A stretch of 64,000 nucleotides of DNA from Acidimicrobiia bacterium (GTDB lineage Bacteria; Actinomycetota; Acidimicrobiia; Acidimicrobiales; MedAcidi-G1). A model generated the notes under the pieces. It was not told the DNA's origin. It saw nothing but the letters and a program-made list of their open reading frames with translations, and searched no databases. Below are positions 15,348 to 24,263 of this stretch, piece by piece (the first letter of the stretch is position 1; every line of letters begins with the position of its first letter). The stretch spans positions 1 to 64,000 of the forward strand of contig DUAC01000069.1 in the NCBI GenBank assembly GCA_012961035.1, read 5' to 3'. The translations under genes and the position numbers were made by a program.

Positions 15348-16028
15348 CAGGCCGCCGCGGGCGGCGACACGCCGGCCGGTGACGCTCCTTCAGCCGATTC
15401 CCCGGCAGGCACGGCGCCGGCGGGCGACGAGAAGATCCCCAGCCATCTCCTGGACCGCGGTACCGCCGCAGCCGACATGCCGGCGACCCCGGCCGGGGTA
15501 CCGGCAGTGCCGGTAGGTGGTAGTGGCCCCGACGGCCACAACCAGCGGCTGCTCACCGTCGTCAAGTCGGGCTCGATCCAGGACACGCGAGCCACGCCGG
15601 TCGACAAGGTCCACGTGTGGCCCCACCTCCTCGTGGCCGAGTTCCTCGCGGCCCTGGCCGTCACGCTGTTCACCCTGCTGTTCTCGATCTTCGTCAACGC
15701 ACCGCTGTTGGAGCTGGCCGACTTCAACAAGACGCCGAACCCTTCCAAGGCACCCTGGTACTTCCTGGGCCTGCAGGAACTGCTCACCATGTTCCACCCG
15801 ATGGTGGCCGGCGTGACCATCCCCGGCATCGGGCTGTTCCTCCTGATAATGGCGCCCTACATCGACAAGAACCCGTCGAAGCGACCCGAGGACCGCAAGT
15901 TCGCCATCTCCCTGATGACCGTCCACCTCATGTTCTGGGCGGTGCTGGTCATGATCGGATCCTTCTTCCGGGGCCCAGGATTCAACTTCGTGTTCCCATG
16001 GAACGCCGGCCTCTTCTTCGAGTTGTGA
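15291..16028 (+). CDS. cytochrome b subunit IV-like protein with Pro/Ala-rich N-terminal extension
   Basis: The three-helix C-terminal half of cytochrome b, forming the quinol oxidation (Qo) site with b6. The subunit IV-like core occupies roughly residues 105-245. The Qo motif reads APWY (154-157, in PSKAPWYFLGLQELL) instead of PEWY or PDWY, so the usual acidic residue is absent. About 100 extra N-terminal residues precede the core. They begin with MTEIPEHLRKRAEAAKAKAQ, are Ala/Pro/Gly-rich, and contain a second related motif IPSHLLDRGTAA near 49-60. The first motif is shared with the divergent cytochrome c. The ATG lies 15 bp after the b6 gene. Confidence 0.9.
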   Translation: MTEIPEHLRKRAEAAKAKAQAAAGGDTPAGDAPSADSPAGTAPAGDEKIPSHLLDRGTAAADMPATPAGVPAVPVGGSGPDGHNQRLLTVVKSGSIQDTRATPVDKVHVWPHLLVAEFLAALAVTLFTLLFSIFVNAPLLELADFNKTPNPSKAPWYFLGLQELLTMFHPMVAGVTIPGIGLFLLIMAPYIDKNPSKRPEDRKFAISLMTVHLMFWAVLVMIGSFFRGPGFNFVFPWNAGLFFEL

Positions 16029-16077
16029 TCGCCGTGATCCCCCGTACCGCTTCCCGATCGACCACAGGAGTTGACCA

Positions 16078-16944
16078 GTGGGCGTCGTAATTGCCGTCAT
16101 CCTCCTGGTGGTCCTGGCCGTCGTCGTGATCGTCGGCGCCTCGAAGCGGCGTGATCGGAGCGCTGCCGGGCTGTCCCGTGAGGCCCGTCGCCGTGATATC
16201 GCCAACCCGGCCCTCTCCGGCGGTGGCGAGACGGCTCGTACCGGTCGTGAGGTGGAGGCGGCAGCCGCTGCGGCCCGTGCCGAGGTCGTTCCGGTCCCGT
16301 CGGCGCCACTGGAGCCCTTCGTGGCACCGGATCCGATCGCCGTCGGCGTCAGCCGTCGCCAGTTCTTCAACCGCAGCCTCGTGGGCATGATGGGCTTCGG
16401 CCTCTCCGGCTTCGGCGGTGCGAGCCTCGCCTTCCTCTGGCCCCAGGGCGTGAGCGGCTTCGGTGCCAAGCTGAAGGTCGGCAACCTCGTCGAGCTGCTG
16501 GCCGACATCAATGCCAACAACGGGTTCCTCTACAAGCCCGAGGGCCGGATGTGGCTCACCGCCTATCCGAACGGCTCGGTGGAGAAGGCCCGGGCGATGT
16601 ACTCGGCACCCGAACTGGCCGGCATGACCGCCGGGGTCGAGGGTGGCTTCGACTCGGGCATCATCGCCCTGTACCAGAAGTGCCCCCACCTGGGTTGCCG
16701 GGTCCCCAACTGCGTGTCCTCGCAGTGGTTCGAGTGCCCGTGCCACGGCTCGAAGTACAACCAGGTCGGTGAGAAGCGTGGAGGTCCCGCCCCCCGGGGG
16801 ATGGACCGCTTCGCCATGTCGGTGGTCGACGGCGTCCTGACCGTGGACACCGGGACCATCGTCCAGGGACCGCCCATCGGTACCAACACCACCGGCCAGG
16901 AGGCCGAGGGTCCGAACTGCATTGGTCAGGCTGACGGCCACTAG
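16078..16944 (+). CDS. qcrA: Rieske iron-sulfur subunit of the bc complex
   Basis: Carries the high-potential 2Fe-2S cluster that takes electrons from quinol to cytochrome c. Cluster ligands are Cys202 and His204 (CPHLGC) and Cys220 and His223 (CPCHGS), with the Cys207-Cys222 disulfide pair. Before the Rieske domain come an N-terminal hydrophobic helix (3-20), an Arg/Ala-rich stretch, and a second helix that starts with the Tat-like SRRQFFNRSLVG (92-103). The protein thus seems to have two membrane helices, more than the single one of the simplest Rieske proteins. It starts at GTG, 49 bp after subunit IV. An extra Cys212 lies between the two cluster motifs. Confidence 0.95.
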   Translation: MGVVIAVILLVVLAVVVIVGASKRRDRSAAGLSREARRRDIANPALSGGGETARTGREVEAAAAAARAEVVPVPSAPLEPFVAPDPIAVGVSRRQFFNRSLVGMMGFGLSGFGGASLAFLWPQGVSGFGAKLKVGNLVELLADINANNGFLYKPEGRMWLTAYPNGSVEKARAMYSAPELAGMTAGVEGGFDSGIIALYQKCPHLGCRVPNCVSSQWFECPCHGSKYNQVGEKRGGPAPRGMDRFAMSVVDGVLTVDTGTIVQGPPIGTNTTGQEAEGPNCIGQADGH

Positions 16945-16977
16945 CCGTCCCGCGACCAGGAGAACCCCGAGAACCCG

Positions 16978-18174
16978 ATGACCGCTCTCATCCTCGCAAA
17001 TACCCAACGCACCGTCGGTTGGGTCATCGCGTCCATCGTGCTGGTGGGCATGGGTACCTACATCCTGTTCAGCTTCCGCATCGGCAAGAGGGAGGTCGGT
17101 TCCGAGATCGACCTGGCGCCCAACCGCGTGCCCCATGCTGATGACGACGAGTTGGAGACCCGCTTCCTGGACCGGAACCTGGCCTGGTCGCTGGTGACCC
17201 TGACCATCGTCTCGCTGATCCTGCCCCTCTACTGGCTGATGGAGCCGGCCCGCCAGGACAACGCCGCCCGTGACTGGGTGAGCCGCTTCGAGACGCGTGG
17301 GGCCAGAAACTTCGAGGAGGCCTGCGTGAGCTGCCACGGTCCGGGCGGAACCGGTGGTGTCGCCTCGTACACGATCACCGACGTGGACGGCGGGTTCGTG
17401 GCCCAGGTCGAGTGGAAGGCGCCGGCGCTGACGACCGTGCTGAGCCGATTCGACGAGTCCGAGGTGAGGAACATCCTCAACTACGGCCGTCCGGGAACGC
17501 CCATGCCCGCGTGGGGCCTTCCCGGTGGTGGCCCCTTCACGACGCAGCAGGTACACCAGCTGGTCGTGTACCTGCGGTCGATACAGCTCACGCCCGAGGA
17601 GGCGGCAGACCAGATACTCGGTGGCCTCCGCCCCGGTGTCAGGAAGATCGTGAGGTCAGCCGATCCCGGTCTGGCGGACAGCGCCGACGTGGATGCTGCG
17701 ATCGACGCCTGGTTGGCTGGAGCCGCCGATCCCTCCAGCCCCGACTACCTGGCCTACGGCGAGCTCCTCTTCAACAATCCCGCCGCCCAGGGCGCCAACG
17801 CCTGTGCGCGTTGCCACACCCCCGGCTTCTCCTACGGGGCATCCGACGCTGAGGCGACGGCGGACCTGATGGCCGAATGGCCCGGCCTCGTGGAGGCGGG
17901 TGTCCTCACCGGCTACCAGCCGGCCACGGGCCACGTGGGTCCCAGCCTGAAGGGCATCGAGACGCACTTCCCGACCGCCGGTGGCCAGGAGGGATTCGTC
18001 TCCACGGGTTCGGAGATCGGCACCGGCTACGGCAACGCCCGGTCCGGCACCGGCGGCATGCCCGGCTTCGGCGGTCGCATCGACGAACTCAAGGTGATCG
18101 GAACCGTGGATCGCAGTCGGATCCTCACCCCTGAACAGATCGCCGCCATCGTGGCGTACGAGAGGAGCCTCTGA
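16978..18174 (+). CDS. membrane-bound diheme cytochrome c subunit
   Basis: A 398-residue protein with two N-terminal helices (about 11-32 and 68-88) and two cytochrome c domains with heme motifs CVSCH (116-120) and CARCH (276-280). Possible Met ligands are in GTPMPAWG (176) and GGMPGFGG. It resembles the diheme QcrC of actinobacterial bcc complexes in carrying two c hemes, but its helices are N-terminal and the domain order is its own. It is the likely electron exit subunit of the complex, passing electrons to an oxidase. Its stop overlaps the next gene's ATG. Confidence 0.88.
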   Translation: MTALILANTQRTVGWVIASIVLVGMGTYILFSFRIGKREVGSEIDLAPNRVPHADDDELETRFLDRNLAWSLVTLTIVSLILPLYWLMEPARQDNAARDWVSRFETRGARNFEEACVSCHGPGGTGGVASYTITDVDGGFVAQVEWKAPALTTVLSRFDESEVRNILNYGRPGTPMPAWGLPGGGPFTTQQVHQLVVYLRSIQLTPEEAADQILGGLRPGVRKIVRSADPGLADSADVDAAIDAWLAGAADPSSPDYLAYGELLFNNPAAQGANACARCHTPGFSYGASDAEATADLMAEWPGLVEAGVLTGYQPATGHVGPSLKGIETHFPTAGGQEGFVSTGSEIGTGYGNARSGTGGMPGFGGRIDELKVIGTVDRSRILTPEQIAAIVAYERSL

Positions 18175-19184
18175 TGGGCACCCTGGTCACGCTTGCGGGG
18201 TTGGCCTGGAACCCCGAGATCAGCGGCATCCTCGTCGTAGCCACCGGCTTCGTCGTCCTACTCGGCTCCGTGTGGTTCATAATCGTCACCAACTCGGGGA
18301 TCCGTCTGGCCACGCTGATGGCAGCCGCGGCCCTCATGGGCTGGATGGCCATCCTCGGCAGCGCATGGTGGATGTACGGCTCAGGCTGGAAGGGCGACGA
18401 CCCCAGTTGGAAGACTGTGGACATCAATGTCGGGGACCTGAGGGCCAGTGGCCTGGACTCCGCCCGCCTGCTACCGAACTCCAACGAGATGCCGACCGCC
18501 TACGAGCTCCTCCTGGCATCAGGCGACGTGGTGGCCATTGCCAACTTCGCCACCCTGCCGACCGCTGATGAGAACCCCGACCTGAGCGCCGAGGCCCTTG
18601 TCGAGTTGCGTGCCGATCGCCAGCTCCGCAACGAGACCACCACCCGCTCCGAGCTGGCCGCCGTGGCGCGCAACGTGACCGACGCCGCGGGCCTGCGGAA
18701 CCTGGGTCCGTGGCGCCTCCTGGCGACCACGGAGGCCGGGGACGCCCAGGCCCAGGCTGCCGCTGACGTCATGTCGCATCCGGACCTGGGCTTTGCCAGC
18801 TCGGCCGACTACAAGCTCCTCGACGCCTACACCATGGGCGGCAAGCCCGAGTTGGAGGACGATCCGAACCGTCTCGACCGGATAACCCTCTGGATCACCA
18901 ACACGGCCCGCATCACCCATCCCACCCGCTACACGGTCGTGCAGCTGCAGGGGGTGCTCTACCAGGAGGTGACTCCGGGTGAGGTGCCGCCCCGACCGGT
19001 GGTGGACCCCGAGGAGCCGGTCGTGTCGGTCATCATGGTCAGGGACCTCGGTTGGGTACGACTCCGTCCGGCGCTCGTGACGATCGGATCATTCCTGATA
19101 TTCCTCACCCTCTGCTACTGGCTCCACGTGCGTGACAGGGAGCTCATGTCACGACGTGAGGAGTTCGAGACTGCGAAGGCCTGA
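18174..19184 (+). CDS. membrane protein of unknown function, last gene of the bc module
   Basis: A 336-residue protein with two or three N-terminal helices (about 5-70), a soluble domain of roughly 200 residues, and a C-terminal helix (about 300-320) followed by a charged tail HVRDRELMSRREEFE. No cofactor motif or known domain is recognised. The start ATG overlaps the TGA of the diheme cytochrome gene, so translation is coupled, and nuoA follows 47 bp later. It is a good candidate for an uncharacterised subunit or assembly factor of the bc complex, or a link between it and complex I. This is inferred from position only. Confidence 0.8.
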   Translation: MGTLVTLAGLAWNPEISGILVVATGFVVLLGSVWFIIVTNSGIRLATLMAAAALMGWMAILGSAWWMYGSGWKGDDPSWKTVDINVGDLRASGLDSARLLPNSNEMPTAYELLLASGDVVAIANFATLPTADENPDLSAEALVELRADRQLRNETTTRSELAAVARNVTDAAGLRNLGPWRLLATTEAGDAQAQAAADVMSHPDLGFASSADYKLLDAYTMGGKPELEDDPNRLDRITLWITNTARITHPTRYTVVQLQGVLYQEVTPGEVPPRPVVDPEEPVVSVIMVRDLGWVRLRPALVTIGSFLIFLTLCYWLHVRDRELMSRREEFETAKA

Positions 19185-19231
19185 TCCGGTGACCGGATCC
19201 CCGGCCCACGGCGAAGCCGGAGGAGCCTGAC

Positions 19232-19714
19232 GTGCTGGGCCAGTACCTCCCCATCGTCCTCCTGCTGTTCCTGACGGTCCTGTTCGCCGCCGTCAGCTTC
19301 GTGGCGTCGCGACTGCTGGCGCCACGCAGCCCCAACGACCGGAAGGCCGCCCCCTACGAGTGCGGCATCATCCCCGGCCGGGAGACGCCCGAACGCTTCC
19401 CCGTGCGCTTCTTCCTGGTGGCGATGATCTTCATCGTCTTCGACATCGAGATCATCTTCTTCTACCCGTGGGCCATTGCCCACCGGGGTCTCGGCCTCTC
19501 CGGGCTGGTGGCGGTGCTGCTCTTCTCCGCTGCGGTCTTCGAGTCGTTCGTGTACCTCATCGGCAACGGGGCCCTGGAGTGGGGGCCGGTGAAGCGTGTC
19601 AGGCACGATGCGGCCGTCTCCGCAACCCGTACGACCAGCAGCACGATCCGTCGGGTCGGCGTACGCGTGGTCGGCCTCGAGGGCCGGGACGACGGCAGGG
19701 GGTTCGCAGCCTGA
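19232..19714 (+). CDS. nuoA: NADH-quinone oxidoreductase subunit A (first complex I)
   Basis: Small membrane subunit lining the quinone channel of complex I. It shows [12 protein letters not shown] in the first loop and the conserved [13 protein letters not shown] helix. It has three helices and, at 160 residues, a C-terminal extension of about 40 residues beyond typical NuoA. It starts at GTG with GGAGGAG upstream and opens the 14-gene cluster. Its TGA overlaps the nuoB ATG. Confidence 0.96.
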   Translation: MLGQYLPIVLLLFLTVLFAAVSFVASRLLAPRSPNDRKAAPYECGIIPGRETPERFPVRFFLVAMIFIVFDIEIIFFYPWAIAHRGLGLSGLVAVLLFSAAVFESFVYLIGNGALEWGPVKRVRHDAAVSATRTTSSTIRRVGVRVVGLEGRDDGRGFAA

Positions 19715-20316
19715 TGGCACGCATTCCGCTGATCGGCGACGTCAGCCACGTCATGAGTGACGGCCTCGAGGGCCTTGAGCACAACTTCGTGACGTCCCGG
19801 ATCGAGGACCTGGTGAAGTGGTCGCGTGCCCGCAGCTGCTGGCCCGCCACCTTCGGCCTGGCCTGCTGCGCGCTCGAGATGATGGCCACCGGGGCAGCCC
19901 ACTACGACCTGGCCCGCTACGGCATGGAGGTGTTCCGTGCCTCGCCGCGCCAGGCCGACCTGATGATCGTGGCCGGCCGCGTCTCCCAGAAGATGGCACC
20001 GATCCTCCGGCAGATCTACGACCAGATGATGGAGCCCAAGTGGGTCATCTCGATGGGCGTATGCGCCTCCAGCGGAGGCATGTTCAACAACTACGCCATC
20101 GTCCAGGGCGTGGACCAGGTCGTGCCGGTCGACGTCTACGCACCCGGTTGTCCGCCCGGCCCGGAGACCCTCATGCACGCCATCCTGACGTTGCACGACA
20201 ACATCCAGAACGGCGAGCTGACCCGACGCCGTACGGAATCCAACGGCGGTGCCGGCATCCAGCTACAGGTACCCGACGTCCAGGGTGAACAGCCGGTGGA
20301 GCTGGGTTCCCGATGA
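19714..20316 (+). CDS. nuoB: NADH-quinone oxidoreductase subunit B (first complex I)
   Basis: Carries the terminal 4Fe-4S cluster N2 that reduces quinone. Ligand cysteines are in [11 protein letters not shown] (tandem Cys), GVCASSGG and [10 protein letters not shown]. The start ATG overlaps the nuoA stop and gives 200 residues; the longer frame upstream is a shadow of nuoA. The C-terminal tail is longer than in compact NuoB proteins. nuoC overlaps by 4 bp. Confidence 0.97.
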   Translation: MARIPLIGDVSHVMSDGLEGLEHNFVTSRIEDLVKWSRARSCWPATFGLACCALEMMATGAAHYDLARYGMEVFRASPRQADLMIVAGRVSQKMAPILRQIYDQMMEPKWVISMGVCASSGGMFNNYAIVQGVDQVVPVDVYAPGCPPGPETLMHAILTLHDNIQNGELTRRRTESNGGAGIQLQVPDVQGEQPVELGSR

Positions 20317-20864
20317 GCGATCCTGCGGCGGGTGGAGCAGACGTGGAGCCCTCCTCGCCGGATGACACCGCAGCGGAACCGGCTGGTCCGACCGCCTGGG
20401 GCGTCCCGGTGACCGAGTCCTTCGGCCAGATGGTCCTGCACCCACCAGTGGACCGCTGGTACGAGACGGTGTCCGCCTGTCGTGACGACGGCTATGTGAT
20501 GGCCATTGACCTGACGGTCGTGGACTACTCGGCCCACCCGGGCCGGACCGACCTGCCCGAGGGCATCCGACCGGAACGGTTCGAGGTCGTCGCCAGCCTG
20601 CTCTCCCATGCCACCGGTGGACGCGTCAGGCTCCGCACCCAGGTGCCGGAGTCCGATCCGGAGGTGGCGTCGCTCTTCGACCTGTACCCCGGGACGGAGG
20701 CCATGGAACGCGAGGCCTGGGACCTGTTGGGGGTGTCCTTCAGCGGCCATCCCGACCACACCCGGATCCTCATGCCGGAGGACTGGGAGGGCCATCCACT
20801 GCGACGTGACGTGTCCATGGGCCGGATCCCGGTCCAGTTCAGGGACGCGCCCTCAGCCCGATGA
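20313..20864 (+). CDS. nuoC: NADH-quinone oxidoreductase subunit C (first complex I)
   Basis: Peripheral-arm subunit of the 30-kDa family that packs against NuoD. The conserved region [19 protein letters not shown], followed by [20 protein letters not shown], is clear near the C-terminus. The N-terminal 30 residues are low-complexity and acidic. Length 183 residues. The ATG overlaps nuoB and the stop overlaps nuoD by 4 bp. Confidence 0.95.
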   Translation: MSDPAAGGADVEPSSPDDTAAEPAGPTAWGVPVTESFGQMVLHPPVDRWYETVSACRDDGYVMAIDLTVVDYSAHPGRTDLPEGIRPERFEVVASLLSHATGGRVRLRTQVPESDPEVASLFDLYPGTEAMEREAWDLLGVSFSGHPDHTRILMPEDWEGHPLRRDVSMGRIPVQFRDAPSAR

Positions 20865-22198
20865 GCGACGTGGCAGAGCAGGCGACCAGCCCCATGGGCC
20901 CGGGCCGGACCGACCTGGGTCCCTCCGAGCGCGTGTACCGCCGTGACGAGACCAGCGCCGTGCTGCGCCTCAGCGAGGCCGAGGCAGCGGTGCTGGCCGG
21001 CAGTCCCGACGATCCACCGACCGGTGACATCGCCGACCAGCGGATGATCCTCAACATGGGGCCATCCCACCCGTCCACCCACGGGGTGCTCCGGCTCATG
21101 CTGGAGATGGAGGGCGAGGCGATCCTGAGGTGCAAGCCGGTCATCGGCTACCTGCACACCGGCATGGAGAAGACCGCCGAGGACCTCACCTACCTGCAGG
21201 GCCCCACCAACGTCACGCGCATGGACTATGCGGCGCCGCTCTTCTCGGAGCTGGCCTTCTCCATGGCCGTCGAGCAGCTCCTGGAGTTGGACGTACCGCC
21301 ACGCGCCACCTGGATCCGGATGCTCATGTGCGAGCTGAACCGGGTCTCGTCGCACCTGCTGTTCCAGGCCACCAACGGCATGGACCTGGGGGCCGTCTCC
21401 ATGATGATCTACGGCTGGCGGGAACGCGAGGAGGTACTGCGCTTCTTCGAGAAGGTGACCGGCCTTCGGATGAACCACAACTACATCCGGCCCGGTGGCG
21501 TGGCCGCCGACCTGCCCGATGGTTGGCAGGCCGACGTGCGGCGCCTCCTGGAGCTGATACCGCCCCGCCTGGACGAGTACGACAAGCTGTTGACCGGGCA
21601 GCCGATCTTCCGGGGTCGCCTACACGGCGTCGGCGTCATCACCCCGGCCGAGGCCCTCGCCCTGTCCGCCACAGGGCCCATCCTGCGATCCACCGGCTAC
21701 GCCTGGGACCTGCGTCGGGACCAGCCCTACCTGGCCTACGACGAGGTCGAGTTCGACGTCATCGTGGGAACCCACGGCGATTCGTTCGACCGTTACGCCA
21801 TCCGCCAGAACGAGATCAGGGAATCCCTGCGGATTGCCGAACAGATCCTGGACCTCATGCCCGCCGGGGACTACCGGGTGCAGGACAAGAAGGTCACGCC
21901 GCCGCCCAGGGCCCGCATCGACGAGTCGATGGAAGCCCTCATCCACCACTTCAAGATCTTCACCGAGGGCTTCCACGTGCCCCAGGGCGAGACCTATGCG
22001 GCTGTCGAGTCGCCACGTGGCGAGCTGGGCTGCTACCTGGTCTCGGATGGCGGCCCCAAGCCCTACCGAATGCACATTCGTGGCCCCAGCTTCGTGAACC
22101 TCCAGACCCTTCCCCACCTGATGGAGGGTGGCCTGATCGCCGACGGCGTGGCCGTCATCTCCTCGGTGGACCCGATCATGGGCGAGGTCGACCGGTGA
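20861..22198 (+). CDS. nuoD: NADH-quinone oxidoreductase subunit D (first complex I)
   Basis: The 49-kDa subunit, forming the quinone site with NuoB. Key residues are in MGPSHPSTHGVLRL (quinone-site His near 70-74) and IGYLHTGMEKT (Tyr98). The residue after His99 is Thr100; in mitochondrial NDUFS2 and in the second NuoD here this position is Arg. The protein is 445 residues, with a 60-residue N-terminal extension not seen in the second copy. The stop overlaps the nuoE GTG start. Confidence 0.96.
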   Translation: MSDVAEQATSPMGPGRTDLGPSERVYRRDETSAVLRLSEAEAAVLAGSPDDPPTGDIADQRMILNMGPSHPSTHGVLRLMLEMEGEAILRCKPVIGYLHTGMEKTAEDLTYLQGPTNVTRMDYAAPLFSELAFSMAVEQLLELDVPPRATWIRMLMCELNRVSSHLLFQATNGMDLGAVSMMIYGWREREEVLRFFEKVTGLRMNHNYIRPGGVAADLPDGWQADVRRLLELIPPRLDEYDKLLTGQPIFRGRLHGVGVITPAEALALSATGPILRSTGYAWDLRRDQPYLAYDEVEFDVIVGTHGDSFDRYAIRQNEIRESLRIAEQILDLMPAGDYRVQDKKVTPPPRARIDESMEALIHHFKIFTEGFHVPQGETYAAVESPRGELGCYLVSDGGPKPYRMHIRGPSFVNLQTLPHLMEGGLIADGVAVISSVDPIMGEVDR

Positions 22199-22842
22199 CC
22201 TTCTTCAACTCCGACAACGAGCGGCTGGCCCGGGAGGTCATCTCCCGCTACCCGCGTGCGCGCTCGGCCGCCATCCCCCTCCTCCACCTGGCCCAGGAGC
22301 AGGAGGGGTGGGTGACGCCTGCGGCGATGGTCCAGATTGCCGAGCTGACCGGGTCCACGCCGGCCGAGGTGTTGGGTACGGCCAGCTTCTACGAGATGTT
22401 CAAGTTCCATCCGGTCGGGAAGTACGTGGTCAACGTCTGCACCAACGTGTCCTGCCAGCTGCTGGGTGGCGAGGAACTGCTCGAACATGCCGAGGCCAGC
22501 CTCGGCGTGAGGGCCGGTGGGACCAGCCAGGACGGACTCTTCACCCTGGAGGACGTGGAGTGCGTGGCGGCCTGCACCGAGGCGCCCTGTTTCACGGTCA
22601 ACTACCGGTACTTCCACCGGGCGACGACAGGCTCCTTCGACGAGGTGGTCGCCGACATCCGGGCCGGCCGCAGCCCCATCCACCATGGAGCCGCCGGCGA
22701 CGACGGAGAGCTACCGGAGCACGGCACCCTCGGGCGGGTTCGGCAGCACATCCCGGACGACCGACGGGCCGGCGTCGAGGCTCCCGAGGACGTGGTCGGT
22801 GCACCGCTCTGGCTGGCGGCCGACCGGGCGGGGGAGGGGTGA
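22195..22842 (+). CDS. nuoE: NADH-quinone oxidoreductase subunit E (first complex I)
   Basis: The 24-kDa subunit of the NADH module, binding the 2Fe-2S cluster N1a. The cluster motif is CTNVSC followed by ECVAACTEAPC, giving C-x4-C and C-x3-C pairs with normal spacing. The start is the GTG that overlaps the nuoD stop, giving 215 residues including an acidic C-terminal tail of about 50 residues. A much longer open frame upstream is a shadow of nuoD. Confidence 0.95.
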   Translation: MTFFNSDNERLAREVISRYPRARSAAIPLLHLAQEQEGWVTPAAMVQIAELTGSTPAEVLGTASFYEMFKFHPVGKYVVNVCTNVSCQLLGGEELLEHAEASLGVRAGGTSQDGLFTLEDVECVAACTEAPCFTVNYRYFHRATTGSFDEVVADIRAGRSPIHHGAAGDDGELPEHGTLGRVRQHIPDDRRAGVEAPEDVVGAPLWLAADRAGEG

Positions 22843-22844
22843 CG

Positions 22845-24263
22845 ATGGGATCCTCATACGTCCCCCACGCGGCGGGCTACGTCGACAACGGCGGGCCGAA
22901 GCTGGTCACCTCGCGCTTCGGCTACGAGGACTCCCACACGCTCGCCCGTTTCGAGGCCACCGGCGGGTACGTGGGCCTGAAGGCTGCGCTGGCGAAGCGA
23001 CCGGCCGACGTCCACGGTGAGGTCCGCGAAGCGACCCTGCTGGGTCGCGGCGGCGCCGGCTTCCCAGCAGGCGTCAAGTGGGGGTTCTGCCCGGAGGGCG
23101 TCTGGCCCCGGTACCTGGTCGTGAACGGCGACGAGAGCGAACCCGGCACCTACAAGGACCGCCTCCTCATGGAGCGCGACCCCCACCAGCTCATCGAGGG
23201 TTCCCTGATCGCCTGCTACGCCCTCGGCCTGTCGCAGTGCTTCCTGTACGTGCGCGGCGAGATGGCACTCGCCCAGGAGAGGATCGCCACCGCCCTGAAC
23301 GAGGCCTATGCCGCCGGCTACGTGGGGCGCGAGATCCTGGGTTCCGACTTCTCCGTGGACATCGTCCTCCACTGGGGAGCCGGTGCCTACATCGTCGGCG
23401 AGGAGACGGCCCTCATCGAGAGCCTCGAGGGCAACCGTGGAATGCCCCGCCTGAAGCCCCCCTACTTCCCGGCGGCGATCGGCCTGTACGGCAAGCCGAC
23501 CATCGTGAACAACGTCGAGACGCTGGCCAACCTGCCGTGGATCCTCGAGCACGGGGCCGCCGCCTACCGCCGGTACGGCTCAGAGTCCTCTCCCGGGACC
23601 CGGATGTTCGCCGTGTCGGGCCACGTGAAGCGGCCCGGCGTGTACGAGGTGGAACAGGGCGTCACCACGTTCCGCGACCTCTTCTACGGCGAGGACTTCT
23701 GCCAGGGCATCCGCGAGGGACACGAACTGAAGATGTTCATCCCCGGTGGTGGCTCGGCCCCGTGGTTCTTCGAGGAGCACCTGGACGTGCCGCTCGAGGC
23801 CGCCGATGTGGGCGCCGCCGGATCGATGCTGGGTTCTGGTGCCATCATCGTCATGGACGACAGCACCGATGCGGTGAAGGCCTGCCACCGCCTGGTGCGC
23901 TTCTTCGCCAGGGAGTCGTGTGGCAAGTGCTCGCCGTGCCGCGAGGGCACGGGCTGGGAGGAGAAGATCCTCCAGCGGATCCTGGACGGCCACGGGCGAC
24001 CGTCGGACATCGACCTCCTGCTGGACGTGGGCGACAACATCAGCCCCGGGCCCTACCCGGTGGCGGCCCACACCGCCGAGGGCCTCGAGGTCGTGCCCTT
24101 CCCGCCCCGCCAGACCACCATCTGCCCGCTGGGCCCCTCATCGGTGGCGCCCATCGTGTCGACCATCCGCAGGTTCCGTCACGAGTTCGAGGCCAAGATC
24201 ACCCGGGGCGACACGATCCCGGTATCCGCCGCGCCCGTAACCGCAGGGGGGGCCGGGTCATGA
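22845..24263 (+). CDS. nuoF: NADH-quinone oxidoreductase subunit F (first complex I)
   Basis: The NADH- and FMN-binding subunit that admits electrons to complex I. Motifs are LLGRGGAGFPAGVKW (nucleotide site), VVNGDESEPGTYKDR (FMN site), GAGAYIVGEETALIESLEG, and the N3 cluster ESCGKCSPCREGTGW. The ATG at 22845 follows GGAGG by seven bases and gives 472 residues. A GTG at 22839 that overlaps the nuoE stop is an alternative start. There is only one nuoF in the window; the second complex I has none. Confidence 0.96.
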   Translation: MGSSYVPHAAGYVDNGGPKLVTSRFGYEDSHTLARFEATGGYVGLKAALAKRPADVHGEVREATLLGRGGAGFPAGVKWGFCPEGVWPRYLVVNGDESEPGTYKDRLLMERDPHQLIEGSLIACYALGLSQCFLYVRGEMALAQERIATALNEAYAAGYVGREILGSDFSVDIVLHWGAGAYIVGEETALIESLEGNRGMPRLKPPYFPAAIGLYGKPTIVNNVETLANLPWILEHGAAAYRRYGSESSPGTRMFAVSGHVKRPGVYEVEQGVTTFRDLFYGEDFCQGIREGHELKMFIPGGGSAPWFFEEHLDVPLEAADVGAAGSMLGSGAIIVMDDSTDAVKACHRLVRFFARESCGKCSPCREGTGWEEKILQRILDGHGRPSDIDLLLDVGDNISPGPYPVAAHTAEGLEVVPFPPRQTTICPLGPSSVAPIVSTIRRFRHEFEAKITRGDTIPVSAAPVTAGGAGS

